Shown here: positions 39,301-52,439 of the stretch, piece by piece | How positions within the stretch are numbered: the first letter of the stretch is position 1 | Layout: each line of letters begins with the position of its first letter | Assembly: GCA_003024785.1 (NCBI GenBank) | Contig: PUQB01000469.1 | Location: forward strand, 134,547 to 198,546 | Source: Selaginella tamariscina | Lineage: Eukaryota; Streptophyta; Lycopodiopsida; Selaginellales; Selaginellaceae | Length of the DNA: 64,000 nucleotides | Direction of reading: 5' to 3' | The notes under the pieces: model-generated | What the model saw: only the letters and a program-made list of their open reading frames with translations | What the model was told of the DNA's origin: nothing | The model's database searches: none | Translations under genes and position numbers: made by a program

Positions 39301-39958
39301 AACTTTCAGGATTTCAATTGGCCCGAAATCTCCCAAGTTGTTTGCGATGCTAGTGGAGAAGCTCACAAAGCCTGGTGGAACTGTTGTGGATCTAACAGTG
39401 GGAACCGGTGCTAGTATTCTTGCAGCTTTTCACACAGGGAGACATGGTTATGGAATCGACATCAACAAGGATCTGGTTTTAGCAGCCAGAGATGTCTTCA
39501 GGAAGGTCATTCCAAGTGTTACAGCAGCTGAAGGTGGTGGGGATGATCAAGTTGTTTCCATGATTACTCCTTTTGATGAGTGGAAGAGGGCCATGGAAAC
39601 AGAAGCACAGGATTTGCCTTTGGCTAGCGACAACGATGGAGACCAGGATCCGCCTTCTCGAAACGACAAGGATGTTGTTACAGAAGTCCGTGGAGCACAA
39701 CGACGAGTCATCAGATGAGTCAGCAGAAGAGAGATCATACGAGTCATCAGATGATGAGTGAGATTTGTTTTTCATTTCTTTGGTTTTAAACTTTAATATG
39801 TTTTCAGTATTGTTCTACCAGACTACGCTAATCAGATGGCAAAGAAAATGGTTGAAGAGTTCGAAGTTTACGACAGACAGATTTTGGAAAATTCACGACA
39901 CCGTAACAATGCATTCATTAACGACGAGGCACTGGCTGGTGGAAACGAGTCTTCATGA
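36339..39958 (+). pseudogene. ParB-like/DNA methyltransferase-like cargo gene of Element 2
   Basis: Exons inferred from splice signals and from the Element 1 gene are 36339-37253, 37313-37523, 37577-37981, 38030-38220, 38263-39093, 39141-39262, 39310-39757 and 39808-39958. In order: basic N-terminal linker; ParB/sulfiredoxin-like domain (PPRIPVHRLLPHQRLRNV, then VWDGNHRRVAL); an alpha-helical middle; motif IV position LVVIDPPTG (DPPT, lacking the usual aromatic residue); AdoMet motif I (VVDLTVGTGASILAA, then HGYGIDIN, motif II) near the C terminus; an acidic tail (ESSDESAEE). Motif IV before motif I is the beta-class order (N6-adenine or N4-cytosine type). About five frameshifts are suspected, near 36480, 36813, 38090, 38968 and 39690. 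Start and first exon are uncertain. Confidence 0.65.
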
Positions 39959-40148
39959 TTGAGTTATGTTTATTGTAATTTTTTTTAGTTTGATGCGGTA
40001 TTTATATAAAAATATAATTATAGTTATAAATATAAATTTAAAAAAATAAATAAATATAAATATAAAATATATATATATGTCAGATTAACCCCCAAATTTG
40101 TGAAACTTTGACACATTACCGTGCCGCCAATTGCCCGCCCGCCGCACC

Positions 40149-40196
40149 GAATATTCTTTATATGAAAACGAATATTCTGTACGGAATGGAATATTC
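40149..40196. promoter_or_regulatory. Subterminal GAATATTC array, right end of Element 2
   Basis: GAATATTC occurs at 40149-40156 and 40170-40177, and GAATGGAATATTC at 40184-40196. Confidence 0.55.
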
Positions 40197-40250
40197 CGGT
40201 ATGACGGAAATCCGTACGCTCGGCAACTGCGCTCGAGGAAATGTCACACC

Positions 40251-40258
40251 CTAAATAT
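40251..40258. repeat. Target-site duplication, right, Element 2
   Basis: This is the second copy of CTAAATAT. The following CATGCGAGAA continues the host sequence seen near 61700. Confidence 0.8.
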
Positions 40259-40990
40259 CATGCGAGAACGTAATTAAACAAAACATAACGTAGTGTAGTT
40301 CCTTGAACGTTATAGTATTTGTTTCTAAACAACAACAGCAATGCTGCAATAAAGAATAAAGTCATTTATGCTTTCAAGGATTTTAATGCATATTCTGAAA
40401 TCGAGCATAGTAGAAAACTGCTGGGGTCTTTCATGGAACACTGGTATAGAATGTGTTATTAGCAACATATGCTCAAAATGTCAAGTGAGAATATGCCTGT
40501 TAGGATTGGACAAGCATGGTAAATGTAAACAGGACATCAAGGATAAGCATCGTATATGCCAGGCCCGTACTGGATTTTTCTTCCCCCTTGCCATCTGAAG
40601 CTAGTGATGAAGGCCCTTTTGTGTCTTTAACCAGTGTTTTGCCTTCTTTTACCAGATAACAAGGCTGAGACTACGCTTGTTAAATCAGAGATGGCCCTAT
40701 ACAGCTTAAGTTTCTGGGAGGCATAAGAAGAACCTGGAGGCGATGAGATGATATTGTATGTAAGAGAAATTTTCACAGTCACATAGCAAATTTGTATTAC
40801 ATACACTTTCGTACCCCTGTAAATCAAATCTGGTTTGTGTTGTGTACCATCAAGACATATGGTTTTGGGGAGAAATGGAGAAGCCAAGTGTGCACTCACA
40901 CAAGACTGAACGGTAGTATTGTAATTAACATAGCAAGCCATTATTATAATAAACCTGTAAAACCGTCCAACCCACTTTTGTGACGGTGCT
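40258..40990 (+). pseudogene. Companion gene X, copy 4 (fragment)
   Basis: 40368-40620 is nearly the same as 23555-23800 (RICLLGLDKHGKCKQDI). The part after 40760 is not shared and shows no domain. It lies directly beyond the right end of Element 2. Confidence 0.4.
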
Positions 40991-40999
40991 AGAACCAAG

Positions 41000-43900
41000 T
41001 GATGTACCATTTTTACATTATTACAAATGTGAGATTTAGACACTTTTATACATTTTGTATATTTTAACTAATTAATTCATACACTTTAAAATTAATATTT
41101 ATAGACCATGTGTGTGCGTGCATTTTTATAAAATTATATTTATAATGTTATATTGTGCAAAAAAGCAATTTAATTAAACAAAGTGATTTGGTTGTTAATA
41201 TGGAATTATTTTTAGATTGATAAGAATTTAAACCAAATTTGTTATGGTTAGACATGTGCTTGAAAACTTATGATTTTTATATTTAGATGTGATATTAAAG
41301 TGTAGAGGAGAAGATAAAATGGAAAAGGAAATTATGAAATCAACTTAGTTATATTTTAAAATAAATAAAAAGTGAATTAAATTGATTATGGTTGCTATCT
41401 AATTAATCTTTGCCACATCACATGAACAAGTAAAACAATAAACAATAGATTTAATAGTCAAACATCCGAGGGGTAGGTTGCGAATCAAAATTGGAATATG
41501 TTCGAAATATATACCTCGTTCCATCTAATATAACGTTTTCGGATTTGAAGAAAACTAGATACAACTCAAATCTGAGAGGTTTTGTCAAATTATGAATTAT
41601 GATATTCATGTGTTTACCAACGATATCGATAATGAAATTTTTCTTTAATTAAATGAAATTCCATTTATGAAAAGGATTTGACTAGATATTTTCTTCAAGA
41701 TCTGAATATGCATCAAGTAGGTGTGTTCACAGCAGATTTTGCTTTACAATATAAAAAATTCGCAAATGAAGTAATCTTTTCAAGTATCATTGAAGAAGAA
41801 CATAACAATATTATTAAAAAGATTAAAGGTAGTTCGGTCCCAAGTTTTTTATAGATCACATTCAAATTTTTTTAAAAGCTAAAAGAGTGTGTCATGAATA
41901 CTTAAACAACTCTAATTGGTAATCACACGTGTTGATTATGACAATAAAAGAAAGTCATTTATTTGTCATAAAAAGGATATTACATAAACACAAAGACAAC
42001 TTGATATACCCACAAATATGTATCTCTCTTTCTTTATAAATATACATTAAACATAAATTAATAATATTTATTTGTTTGAAATATTGTTTAAGCCTTATTG
42101 TTAATGTCAAGTTTTTGGATATGTAATCAATAGTGAGAAGTGCTAGTCCGATTTTTTAATTTACATTTTATTAGGATTTTTATTTTTATCCATTTAATTA
42201 ACTTTAAAAAAGGCAATTATTTATTCAAATCTTCATTGCATTTAAGTTATTTTATATTTGACTTTTAGATTGACGGTGTGTAACACTTATTAAAAATATA
42301 ATTATTAATAATATATTGTTGGGTTTCTAAGAAAATACCTCTTAATATTATGTAGGTAAGAATTTCATTAACTTTATTATATAAATCACACATCCTCGTA
42401 CTTAATTATCTTAGAGGAACTTCCCTCTTTAAACATTTAAAAGATTTTTTAAAATTTAATTAAGATCTTTTTATTAACATCATTGACATACAGTTCATTG
42501 TTGTTTATATAAAACTCATTATTGCCTCAAAAGCACAACCCTTTTAGATATATTCAACTCACTATTGCTATCATATATATTAACTTTTTTTTATTCATAT
42601 TAGATGCCTTTTCTTTGATAATGTTAATGTGCTAATTTCATTTCTATATCTTTCATTATCATATTCAAGTTCATTAATAATATTATTATCACGTTTAGAA
42701 GCTTCATTTCACTTTGTTTATATTGTATTTTTTTTAATTAGTTTGTTGAATTACTATAAAAGAATAATTAATATCTGGTTTTACATGTTGTACTATATAT
42801 TTTCTTTGTCTTCATGTATGCACCTCATAAAGAAGTTTAATTAGGGATTTATATATAAATTACAATAAAAACTAATATGGGGAGTTAAAAGGTATACAAC
42901 TCTTCACTTATAAGTTACACATTAGTTACTAAATTAGTTTACATAAATATTATATGTGATCAATATATTTAAACCCATGTGTTTGTGATAGAAAATAAGA
43001 ATAATAATGTGTGAATTTTATAAAATACATAAAAATAGACTAACTCTAAAAAACATTATTTTATCCATATTGGTAATTTAATTGCATTTTACAAATGGTT
43101 ATATATCCACAATGTCCATACATATTGCATATGTACATGTAATAAGAAGTTTCTTATTGTTATGAATTGAACGATTATGATTAAGTTATTTTAAATAAAA
43201 TATACCACTAATTATATGATAAAGGTTTTCATTTATTTAGCAAGAGTAAATATTTATAAATTTATCAAATGTTATATAATTTAATATTTTTATTACAAGT
43301 ATAATGAATATTTATTCATTAAGGATGTGATTAAGTTTTTTATTGTGTAAATGATGTTGATTTTAAAAGTTTTTATTTTAGTAAAATACCAATTGTTACA
43401 ATTTTAGATTATTTACTTTTTATTCATTTAATTATAAGGATTTAAAACTTTATAATTCTTTAAAATTCTTGGATGTATAAGATTTTAATCCAAATCTTCT
43501 TAAATGTATGATAATGAGTATTTTTGTTTTGACTATATTTATTTTATTTCACTTTTACCTATGGTATATAGTAAATTATTAATTTAATAAGTAAATGACA
43601 TAGTTTATTAATATTTAATTTTAAAGTTGGCTTCTAGCTTTAATAAGTACATGAAAGTATATATTAAAACATATTAAAAACTAATGAGTACATAACATGA
43701 TTTATAGACGATTTACAAATTATTTTTTAAATAATAGCCTTCCATTTTTCACAATGAAATAGGCAAATACATAATAACAATTAAATTTTTGTCACCATCG
43801 TATTCATGTCTTTTTAAAATCTATTTTAGGGGTGATGCTTAATTAATTTATTTATTTATGGTCAAGAATTAAGATATAAGAAATGATAATAAATTATGTT

Positions 43901-45150
43901 AGTAATATCTTAATTTAAAGAAAGTAAAAGAAAAATTAAGTAATATTTTATATTTAAGGTAAAGAACTTAAATGAGTTTTATTTTATTTATATAATGTAA
44001 TAATAAAGAAATTAGAATATATTAATAATATTTTATGTTACAATATTAAGTGTAAGGAATGAAGTATTGGGTTAATTATTTATTTATGAGAGTCCATTAT
44101 AGTCAATCCTCTAATAATTTTATATTTGAATAATTAATACTCTTTATAATTTAATTAATTTTTAAGAAACCAATGCCGTTTTGTAGGCGATAATTTATAA
44201 CTCTTATAACTTAATATTTTATATAGTTTTAAATTTTTTTATTTATATGGAAATTTATAAAAAGGTATAGAACATAGGTACAAAGACCTTATCTATGTGA
44301 GAGTGTGTGTTATCTATATATATATATATATTATATATATATATATTATTAAAAATTTTAATTAATTTTAAATTTAAGTAAATATAAAAGTTTATACTTG
44401 GAAAAATATATCTGTAGGACATCTCATGCTCTCTAATAACTTATATTAGGCCTAAATATTAAAGAGGTCACTACTTTATACTTTTATAATATTATATATT
44501 TTTTGTTCACCAAAGATATAAATTATTAAAAGGTTGATTATGTATTATTTAACCATTAAAATAAAAAGATGATGTATTAAATGAGGTGACAAAAGTACCA
44601 AGTGATGAGTCAATTAATTAAAAAATTACATAACAATTAAGATCTTTTGTTCAAACCTCTCTTAAAGGAGATCCCATAAAAATAGTTTTAAAGTTTGTAG
44701 CATGTATTTATTTAATATATATCAAAAGAACCAAATGCTCTACCATTTAATTTTCTTAATTATAATATACATTGATATAATATATTATGTATATGTGTAT
44801 AATATCTTTAATATGCATATGGAAATAAGTTATGCTTCACTGTTCAAACCATTAATGCAAATATAAATAATGTGTGTTTTAAATATATAAATTTTATTTA
44901 AGAAATAGTATAAATATATTAATAATAATTTGATTATAAGGTACAAAATATATTTTTATATATATATATATTGTCATGTTTAAATTAAGTGTGAAACATG
45001 ACACTTTCAATAAACTTGTTTATTAAATGTAAAATTATGAAAAAGAATTTATAAAACTTAATGTTTTTATATATGCATACACAAGAATAATTAACTAGCT
45101 AATGGGTCCTCACTTCACTTTTTTGACTCTGACATGCTAGATTCCTCAAA
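41000..45150. other. AT-rich intergenic DNA, no gene seen
   Basis: The region has very high A+T content, a (TA)n tract at about 44317-44346 and only short low-complexity ORFs. Confidence 0.6.
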
Positions 45151-45183
45151 CATCCTTTAGGAGAAAGGAGACAGAAAGGAAGC

Positions 45184-48031
45184 ATGGCGCCAGTCGATCC
45201 GCATTCCTACACAGACTCGACACACCCTTTCACCCGCAACATACATCTCAATCTCTTCCTGGATTTCAACAAGAAAATCATACACGGCAGTGTCACACTG
45301 GAGCTCAATCGGGAGGCAAATGCGCCAGTCTTCCTGGACACACGCGACCTCACCATCTTCTCTGTACACGACAGCCACAAATCCCCTCTCGAGTTCTCTC
45401 TCGAATCCCATCAGGATCCCATCAAAGGAAGGCGCCTCACAGTTCATCCCGATTTCATCCCGACCCACAAAGGAATTCACGCTCTCATTCGCGACTTTCC
45501 CGAGTTCTTTCAGCTCTGCAGTGGCTCGACCCTTCACAGACATCAAATCCGCACGCATTTGTGTACACTCAGTGCCAAGCAATCCATGCAAGGTCCATCT
45601 TCCCTTGCCAGGACACGCCCTCGGCCAGGTTCACTTACACAGCTCGGCTGAACATTCCCAAGGAGATGAAGGCGGTCATGTCAGCGGCCCATGAGAAGAC
45701 AGACGCACAAGACGGTCGAGCTGTGGAATATTCACAATGCAGCAGCCTTACCTCCATATCTGTTTGCATTTGCTGTTGGGGACCTTGTATACGAGGATCT
45801 AGGACGCCGGTCGAGTGTATATGGCTTGCCGGACGTGATCAAGTCGGCTGCATATGAGTTTTCCAGCACCGAACAGATGCTTGAGCAGGCCGAGAAACTG
45901 TTCGGTCCGTACGAATGGGAGAGGTTTGATCTGCTTGTGCTACCTCCGAGCTTTCCGTACGGCGGGATGGAGAACCCCAGGATGGTTTTCCTCAGTCCCA
46001 CTGTTATCGTTGGGGATACAAGTGGTGTGCAAGTTGTGGCTCATGAACTTGCTCATAGCTGGACTGGGAATCTTATTACGAATGCGTCTGCTAATGATTT
46101 CTGGCTCAACGAGGTATGTGTGTATACGTACAATGAGAGAGACATACATTTACACACACATGTATGACATATATATAGGTGAAGAGTGTGTGCATGTATG
46201 GAAGTTTACGATCATATTGTGTATGGACATATAATGCAGCGAATGTATTGTATTGTCGAGTTGTTCACCATGTGTGTGTGTCATATATATATCTATCAAG
46301 AAAAAACAGTCGTACCATTGATGATTACTTTTGGTGGCTCACTAGATTGACCATATCTTTAGTTCAGCATTTATTACCCTTTTAAAAATGCTCTAATACT
46401 TTATACAATAACGAGTTTGAGGTTTTGTCACTCTGGTATTGGGTTCAAGTGAACACGAGAAGGTTTTCTTGTTGTTTCATGTAGTGGTCCGCACAGTGAC
46501 TAATCCCGACTAGCTCTGGTCTTATTTCTGAAGAGGGCGCCATAAGACGTAAAACAGAACATGCATATATAGTTTTCTTACCCGGAGCAAATGAAGCTAG
46601 CATAAAAGTCAGGGGTACCTTGTAACTGTCTTATGCTCCGCAAGGGGCCAACAAGATGTAAAACAGATCAATCAATCAACATCTACTACTTTATATCTTA
46701 AATAATAAAATATATGATAACTGTAGCACTAATATATATTACAATTTCAGGGATTTACAACCTATGCAGAGAGGCGTATTGTGGAAGTTTTGGATGGTGA
46801 AGAACGTGTAAGTATAACACACATACACACGCCACACAAATATACATATACAACTGAAGGATGTGTATATGTGTGTATGTGTATAATGTTTTAAAGGTTG
46901 CTTTGCATCTGGGACTTGGATGGAATGGACTTGAGGAGGAAGTGGAGCGGTTTAAAGACCGACCTGAGTTCACCAAGTTGAAAAACTAACCAGGAGAATG
47001 TGGATCCAGATGAGGTTTACTCCCAGGTAGAAATTATGTATATTTCTACACAAGTACCAATATGCTAATATGTTATACTCACTGTGAAATACATATGCAG
47101 GTCCCATTTGAGAAAGGCTGCTTCTTTATACGGAGGCTTGAAGCTGAGGTGACACGTCCTGTCTTTGACGAGTTTCTGAAACGTACATCAACAAGTTCAG
47201 GTGCGTGTGGTTGTGTGTGTGTGTGAGAGAGAGAGAGAGATGTATACACACACGTGTATATATAAACATGCATTAATACAGATTTCAATCTTTGGACACG
47301 GAGACTTTTGTGGACTTTCTAAAGGGTTATTTTCCGGGTATTGAGAAGAAAGTGGACCTTGATGTATGGATATATCAGCCAGGAATTCCTCGGATGCTAT
47401 TAAACCTCAGTCCAAGATTCTTGACCAGGTTCAGAGCTTTGTCAAAGCTTTTCCACCACAGGCAAGTTAATATATAGTATATGCACATAATGTATTGAAA
47501 ATATGTACATATATATACGAGGATGTACACACACACATACAACTGTCCGCTGATACATACTTGAATTTCAGGAATCTGTTTCAGATTGGAAGAACTATCT
47601 TGAGAGTTGGAAACAGGAAGCAAAGCAGTGGCAGGCAATAGAGTGGCAAGTTTTCCTCGAAAGTTTGCCAAAGAAGGTACCTATATATACACACATCGAT
47701 AAATATACATGTATACACACACATCGATAAATATACATGTATACACACCCAAACACATACATATACACCTTTACATTATATCATCTTAGGTGTCTCATGA
47801 GGCTTTACGGGATATGAATGAAGCTTTCCATCTCTCCACGACTCCAAATTGGGATATTCGCGTTGCCTTTCTTGTTCTTGCAGCATACTCCGGATTTGAA
47901 GATTGCTATGCTGATATAGAGAATGCTCTCTCATGGTCGGCAGGATGAAGTACGTACACAGAGCGTGTGTGCGTGTGTATAATGATCTATGTGTGTGTTC
48001 TAGCAAAGGTACACCTACATATTTATGTGTA

Positions 48032-48069
<38 letters not shown>

Positions 48070-48257
48070 GTTTCATTTATATATTATGATGAGATATTAC
48101 AGGTATCTACGGTCACTATATAAGTGGTTTGCTGGAGAGTAGAGGTGCTGGAAAGGATCTGGCAAAGGCAGTGTTTGCTAAAGCGAGGAGCAAGTATCAT
48201 CCCATTGCTCAATCTGTTGTTGAAGGTCTCATGAATAAGCATGAGTCAAAATGCTGA
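45184..48257 (+). pseudogene. Leukotriene-A4-hydrolase-like M1 aminopeptidase, frameshifted
   Basis: Eight exons are at 45184-46113, 46751-46807, 46897-47026, 47101-47200, 47282-47461, 47572-47676, 47790-47949 and 48103-48257. The N terminus is MAPVDPHSYTDSTHPF. The M1 signature is present: FPYGGMENP (substrate loop) and HELAHSWTGN with WLNE downstream (zinc ligands His, His, Glu; general-base Glu). The C-terminal helical domain ends in MNKHESKC. The family hydrolyses N-terminal residues of peptides in the cytosol. Frameshifts are inferred near 45480, 45510 and 45710 in exon 1, near 47000 (exon 3, extra A), 47180 (exon 4), 47395 (exon 5), 47935 (exon 7) and 48140 (exon 8). The intron after 47461 has a GC donor (CAG/GCAAGT). 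It is either a pseudogene or a noisy assembly of a real gene. Confidence 0.8.
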
Positions 48258-48438
48258 TCATTATGGTATGTTATACACACACATGCTTCAGGTGTTGTGT
48301 GTGTGTGTGCGCGCGTGCGTGCGTGTGTTGGCCTACTGATTGATATTCTTCTTGTAGATGCAAGGACAATGATTAGCCATCATGATCATAAGAATATTGT
48401 CACTTTTTAATTGAACTTATACTCTCTCCCTTCTCTCC

Positions 48439-48471
<33 letters not shown>

Positions 48472-48619
48472 GATGTTGTAAAGATGATGTGAAGAGAAGC
48501 ATTACACACACAAGAGCTACATTAAACCGGATAAATATACAATAAAACTATGAACTGCCTTGATCATCTTCGTAAGAGAGACCGTCTAATATATCATCAA
48601 CAGTAAACTCGACGAGATC

Positions 48620-49879
48620 TTAGCACCCTTTGGTCATAGAAGGACCGACCTGATTCTTTGCACCCCATGCAACTGTGAAGCACGCCATACGCGCCACGCA
48701 CACTCCACAGAATGCTGCCACTTCACCCGCCTTCTTTATCTCAATCCCCTTCTACACCACAGCCACTGCAAATGCTACCTGCAAAATGCATATAAACACA
48801 TACACTTATATACTGTATATACGTGTGTATATGTGTTTGTATATGCATACACTCCATGCATGAGAGAGAGAGAGAGAGAAACAAGCAAACATGGTTGTTT
48901 AACAATGATGTAAAATGGAGAGTTACACAATATACATACTAGTCCGAGATAACATATCAGGTTTGACGAAAACGGAAAAAAGAAGAAGAAGTATTGTTGT
49001 CCCGCCAACAAACACAAACTTCTGCTTTCTGAGGCTTCGTTCCCATCCTGCTCTTAGCGTGCACACTCTAGGTGGTCTGTCTTCTTTCAAGTAACCCTTT
49101 GTTATGTTCTCCAAACTTGTCTGCAAACCAACAAAACATATATAATACATGCGTATGTACATATTGTAATGTTCCATATAGAATATTCAAGTGAACTCAA
49201 GTGTGTGTAAATGCTCTCTCTCTCTCTCTCTACACACACACGCGAAATATCACTTAATGTTTCGAGTACATAGCAAGTTGTGTATTAAAATATTATATAA
49301 TTACTAACTATGAACATAGAAGTGATAATTTGCATATCTAAAGTCTATATCCCTCTTAATCGTCAACGTCCGGACACAACATCAACACACACACATGTTG
49401 ACTATTTCTGGACATATTTATTTTATGTATATTACGAATACTTTGAGAACAACGGGATATTATAGCTGAAAGATCTGTCTCTGTATATGTAGATGTCTCT
49501 AGATCTAGAATTATAATATATATAGAACTTCTATGTGCTAATTCTTTATCTGAGGAGGCACCCACCGACACACACGTACCGAGGTTTGTTCTGATAAGAC
49601 CATTTCACGCACGTAGTCATCGGGGCTATCTTCAGTTGTTAAACTGCTACTGCTTCCGCTACCTGTGGCATCCCTCCTAGATTTTCTATTCTCTGAGGCT
49701 GTTCTACAGTGTAAAAATCTGCTGCTACTTACCGCTCTTGCCTGAAAACTGGACACAATCTCCCCATAGAAAGCCTCCAAAGCCATTATTGGATTGAGTG
49801 TATTCTTCAAAGAGTTTTGTGCAGAGACAAACTTTGCCTCCTGGTTCCCTGGAACTGGAAAAAGCGTAATTATTAACAT
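48620..49879 (-). CDS. Putative small membrane protein, three exons (tentative)
   Basis: The minus-strand exons proposed are 49580-49879, 48940-49120 and 48620-48778. The first encodes a Ser/Arg-rich stretch (MALEAFYGEIVSSFQARAVS). The second is in phase across its acceptor (LENITKGYLKEDRPPRVC) and ends in a hydrophobic segment (FVFVGGTTILLLLFSVFV), a probable membrane span. The third can read VAFAVAVV with an internal stop, or, in the phase set by exon 2, stop after about 12 codons. The family is not recognised and the start codon is uncertain. It is convergent with the aminopeptidase gene. Confidence 0.4.
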
Positions 49880-49984
49880 AATTAAACCTAATTTAATTAT
49901 AATTACCTTTTTAAAGATAGAAAAGGAAAAAAGGTAAATTCATTATTATATATTGTGTGATCTAGTTAGGGTTTATAGATAGAT

Positions 49985-51214
49985 ATGGAAGGAAGTCGTA
50001 AGGCGGAGCCTGTATTCTTGTACAGCTGCGAGTGTTTAGATGAGACTCCACTGCCTCTGTGTGGTTTGTTCGCTGAGATACCGACCTCGAAAGGGATACT
50101 CCAGCAGTTACCTCACGATGTTAATCGCTCGCCTCCCAGTCACTGGCACGATCAGAATTTCAAGTTGGAGGACTGGCATAATCACTACGAACCCTCGAGT
50201 CGTCTCATCAAACTCCCACACCTGCCAGTAGGTAATTCTTATTGCGATGTATACAGTGCTGGGTCGGGCCTTGCCATGATTCTCACAGAGGAGCTGATCG
50301 TGGTGAACCCGATGGTGGAGGGAGAGTACAAACGTGCTTCCCAACCCAATCACATCGACTTGTCTAGCGATCTTACGTTCAGCATGAAACTCAACATGGA
50401 CCCTGTTTTCATGGAATGGCACAAGGACAGGAACGGGTACTATGTGGTCGTAGCCCGAAGCATGCAAGGAGGATGCCTCACTCGGGGCACGTGGATATCG
50501 ACGTCGAGGTGGAAATATATGACTCCCGCACTGACACGTGGAGGCCAGGCAACCGGTACCAGGTTGGGACGGCAAGGGAGACCTGCCCGACCTGCTTTAG
50601 GCTGGGGGAGCTTGTCGCGCTCAGCCGAGACAGGAAGCGTGTGGCGACTTACGACGTGGAGGAGGACAGGTGGAGGGAATACGAGTTCTACAGCTGTCTC
50701 CCAGAGCTCCAGGATGAAGGCCTTCGCTACTGTGTGCTCAAGGCGAAGAAGCATATGGAGTCGAGGCTCTTGGTAGTTGCGGCCGTCTGTCGAGGGATGG
50801 TGGTGGAGGGAGACATACTCGCCTGGAGCATTGCGCTGGGATCCCCGCCGGTCAAACTGTTACAGCTGAATACTGCAACCTTGTTGGGCCCGTGGACAAG
50901 GTCAACGTGACTGTAGGAGACGGATGCATCACACTTGGGTTTAGGAACTTTCGGATTCCAGACATCCTCTACGACTTTGAATCCGGCACTTTCTACTGGG
51001 CTACCAATTACGAATGCCGAAGGCTCGTATTGCACGGAGCAGTTCGGCCTTGTGCCGCAAAACAAGCAATATTGCCTTCCTCTGGTTGCAAGAGGAGCTG
51101 GGAGTTCAAAACACCTCAATTCTCAGGTCATTCTCAGTGGATCATAGACTTATTTAAGGATAGATCCTTGTACAGCGTACATCCTTTGAGCCCTCAAGTG
51201 GCTTCCAATATGTA
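49985..51214 (+). pseudogene. Kelch/beta-propeller-like protein gene, frameshifted
   Basis: It is a single-exon gene starting MEGSRKAEPVFLYSCE. Repeated blade-like segments are seen: VVNPMVEGEYKRA, VEIYDSRTDTWRPGNRY, VATYDVEEDRWREYEF and ILYDFESGTFYWATNYE. Such repeats resemble plant F-box/kelch proteins, but I see no F-box at the N terminus. Frame changes are needed near 50485, 50875 and 51025 to keep the conserved reading, as comparison with the fragment at 56540 supports at the second site. Partial copies at 25118-25330 and 56500-56740 show that this gene has seeded duplicates. The exact family is uncertain. Confidence 0.5.
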
Positions 51215-52439
51215 AAGTCATTGCACATTTCTCCATGTTGACAGTTTCGCTTGTGACTCACAACTTATCAGCTGGTTGAATTTTAATGGTTAAAATATTA
51301 TAAGTTACAGGAGCGTGATGTGATCCTTCACAACAAATGGCACAGGAGAAGCACGCACGGGCTACTTCAGAGAGAGCAGCTGGATCTCATGAAGCTCCAG
51401 TACAAGAGCACGAGCTTTACAAAGCTACCCTTGGGTTGTTTGGTTGGAAGTGTACCAGATAATATGCGTGCTGGAGTTTACAGTCCGGCCTTTTAGGGGA
51501 GAGCCAGCGATTTGAAGAAGTCAACGAGGACACGCCACTTTCAAGGCCCTCGGGCAACCACAAAGTGAGTTTGATGGCACTGTGGAGTTGTTGGACTGTG
51601 AGCCACGGTTTTGGAGAAGGGGCACACGCACGCACGCACACGACACATGGTAGTACGCTATGGATTTACTTACGAGCATGGACTGTGATCGATAGTTTAG
51701 AAATATCCAAAGGAGCCTATTGACAATCGTGGTGGGAACGGCTAGGTAGCATGGCTGATACTTTTAGAGGCTATAGGCCTTGCAAGATACCTGGGCACAG
51801 AGACAAAGTGTTGAACAGGCATTTCTTCTTTGATCTTTGCTTCATCATAACGTTGTTTCATGGCACATTCTCATCATGGGGATACGTGGAGAATGGGAAA
51901 GCTTAGAAAGATGTTGTGTTTCCCCAAGTGCGATCAGTATGCAGACCTATTCAGCATTCTTCTTCCAGGTGCTAGTGATACATGCCTTGAACAGCAACGT
52001 ATGTAATATCATCTGGTTCAAAGAGTGGATTACATAATCTGGTTCAAAGTAAATCCATAGCTATGTGTCTCAGACTAGTATCAAAATGTAACCCAGGTTT
52101 ATAACTTGGTGTTTTGTTTTATTCTCTTGATTTGTTTATTAAATATATCATAAGGCATTTTATGCACGTTTAATCGTAGGATCTCCAGTTTCCTACATAT
52201 GCATGTTCATACGTGTGTGCGCGTGTAAAACATACATCCATATGGACACACACACATGGAGCGAGCGAGCGAGAGAGAGAGAGCTGCTTGTATGAGAGCT
52301 TCAGTGAAAGTTTGCCAAATTATATGCAATATCCCACCTCTCTCTCACACACACACACAAATAAAAAAGTTATAAAAAGAAAAAAAAAAAAGTAATAAAA
52401 GTAAAGCAGTTATTCCTCGAAAATATCAAAAACGGAATC

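Larger units (their letters stand above)
31453..40250. mobile_element. Element 2: MULE-type transposon with ParB-methyltransferase cargo
   Basis: The ends are set by the target duplication CTAAATAT (31445-31452 and 40251-40258) and by flanks that resemble sequence near 61700-61770. The terminal inverted repeats are short and imperfect (31453-31480 and 40225-40250), sharing TCGAGCGCAG. The length is 8798 bp, nearly identical to Element 1. Order: GAATATTC arrays, transposase gene (minus), intergenic region with palindromes and (CA)n, cargo methyltransferase gene (plus), GAATATTC array. At the protein level it is clearly diverged from Element 1, so the two are separate lineages and not recent sister copies. 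Confidence 0.85.

Noticed and set aside
44310-44350. (TA)n tract as a possible replication origin
   Set aside because: A simple TA microsatellite in AT-rich DNA is not evidence of an origin.
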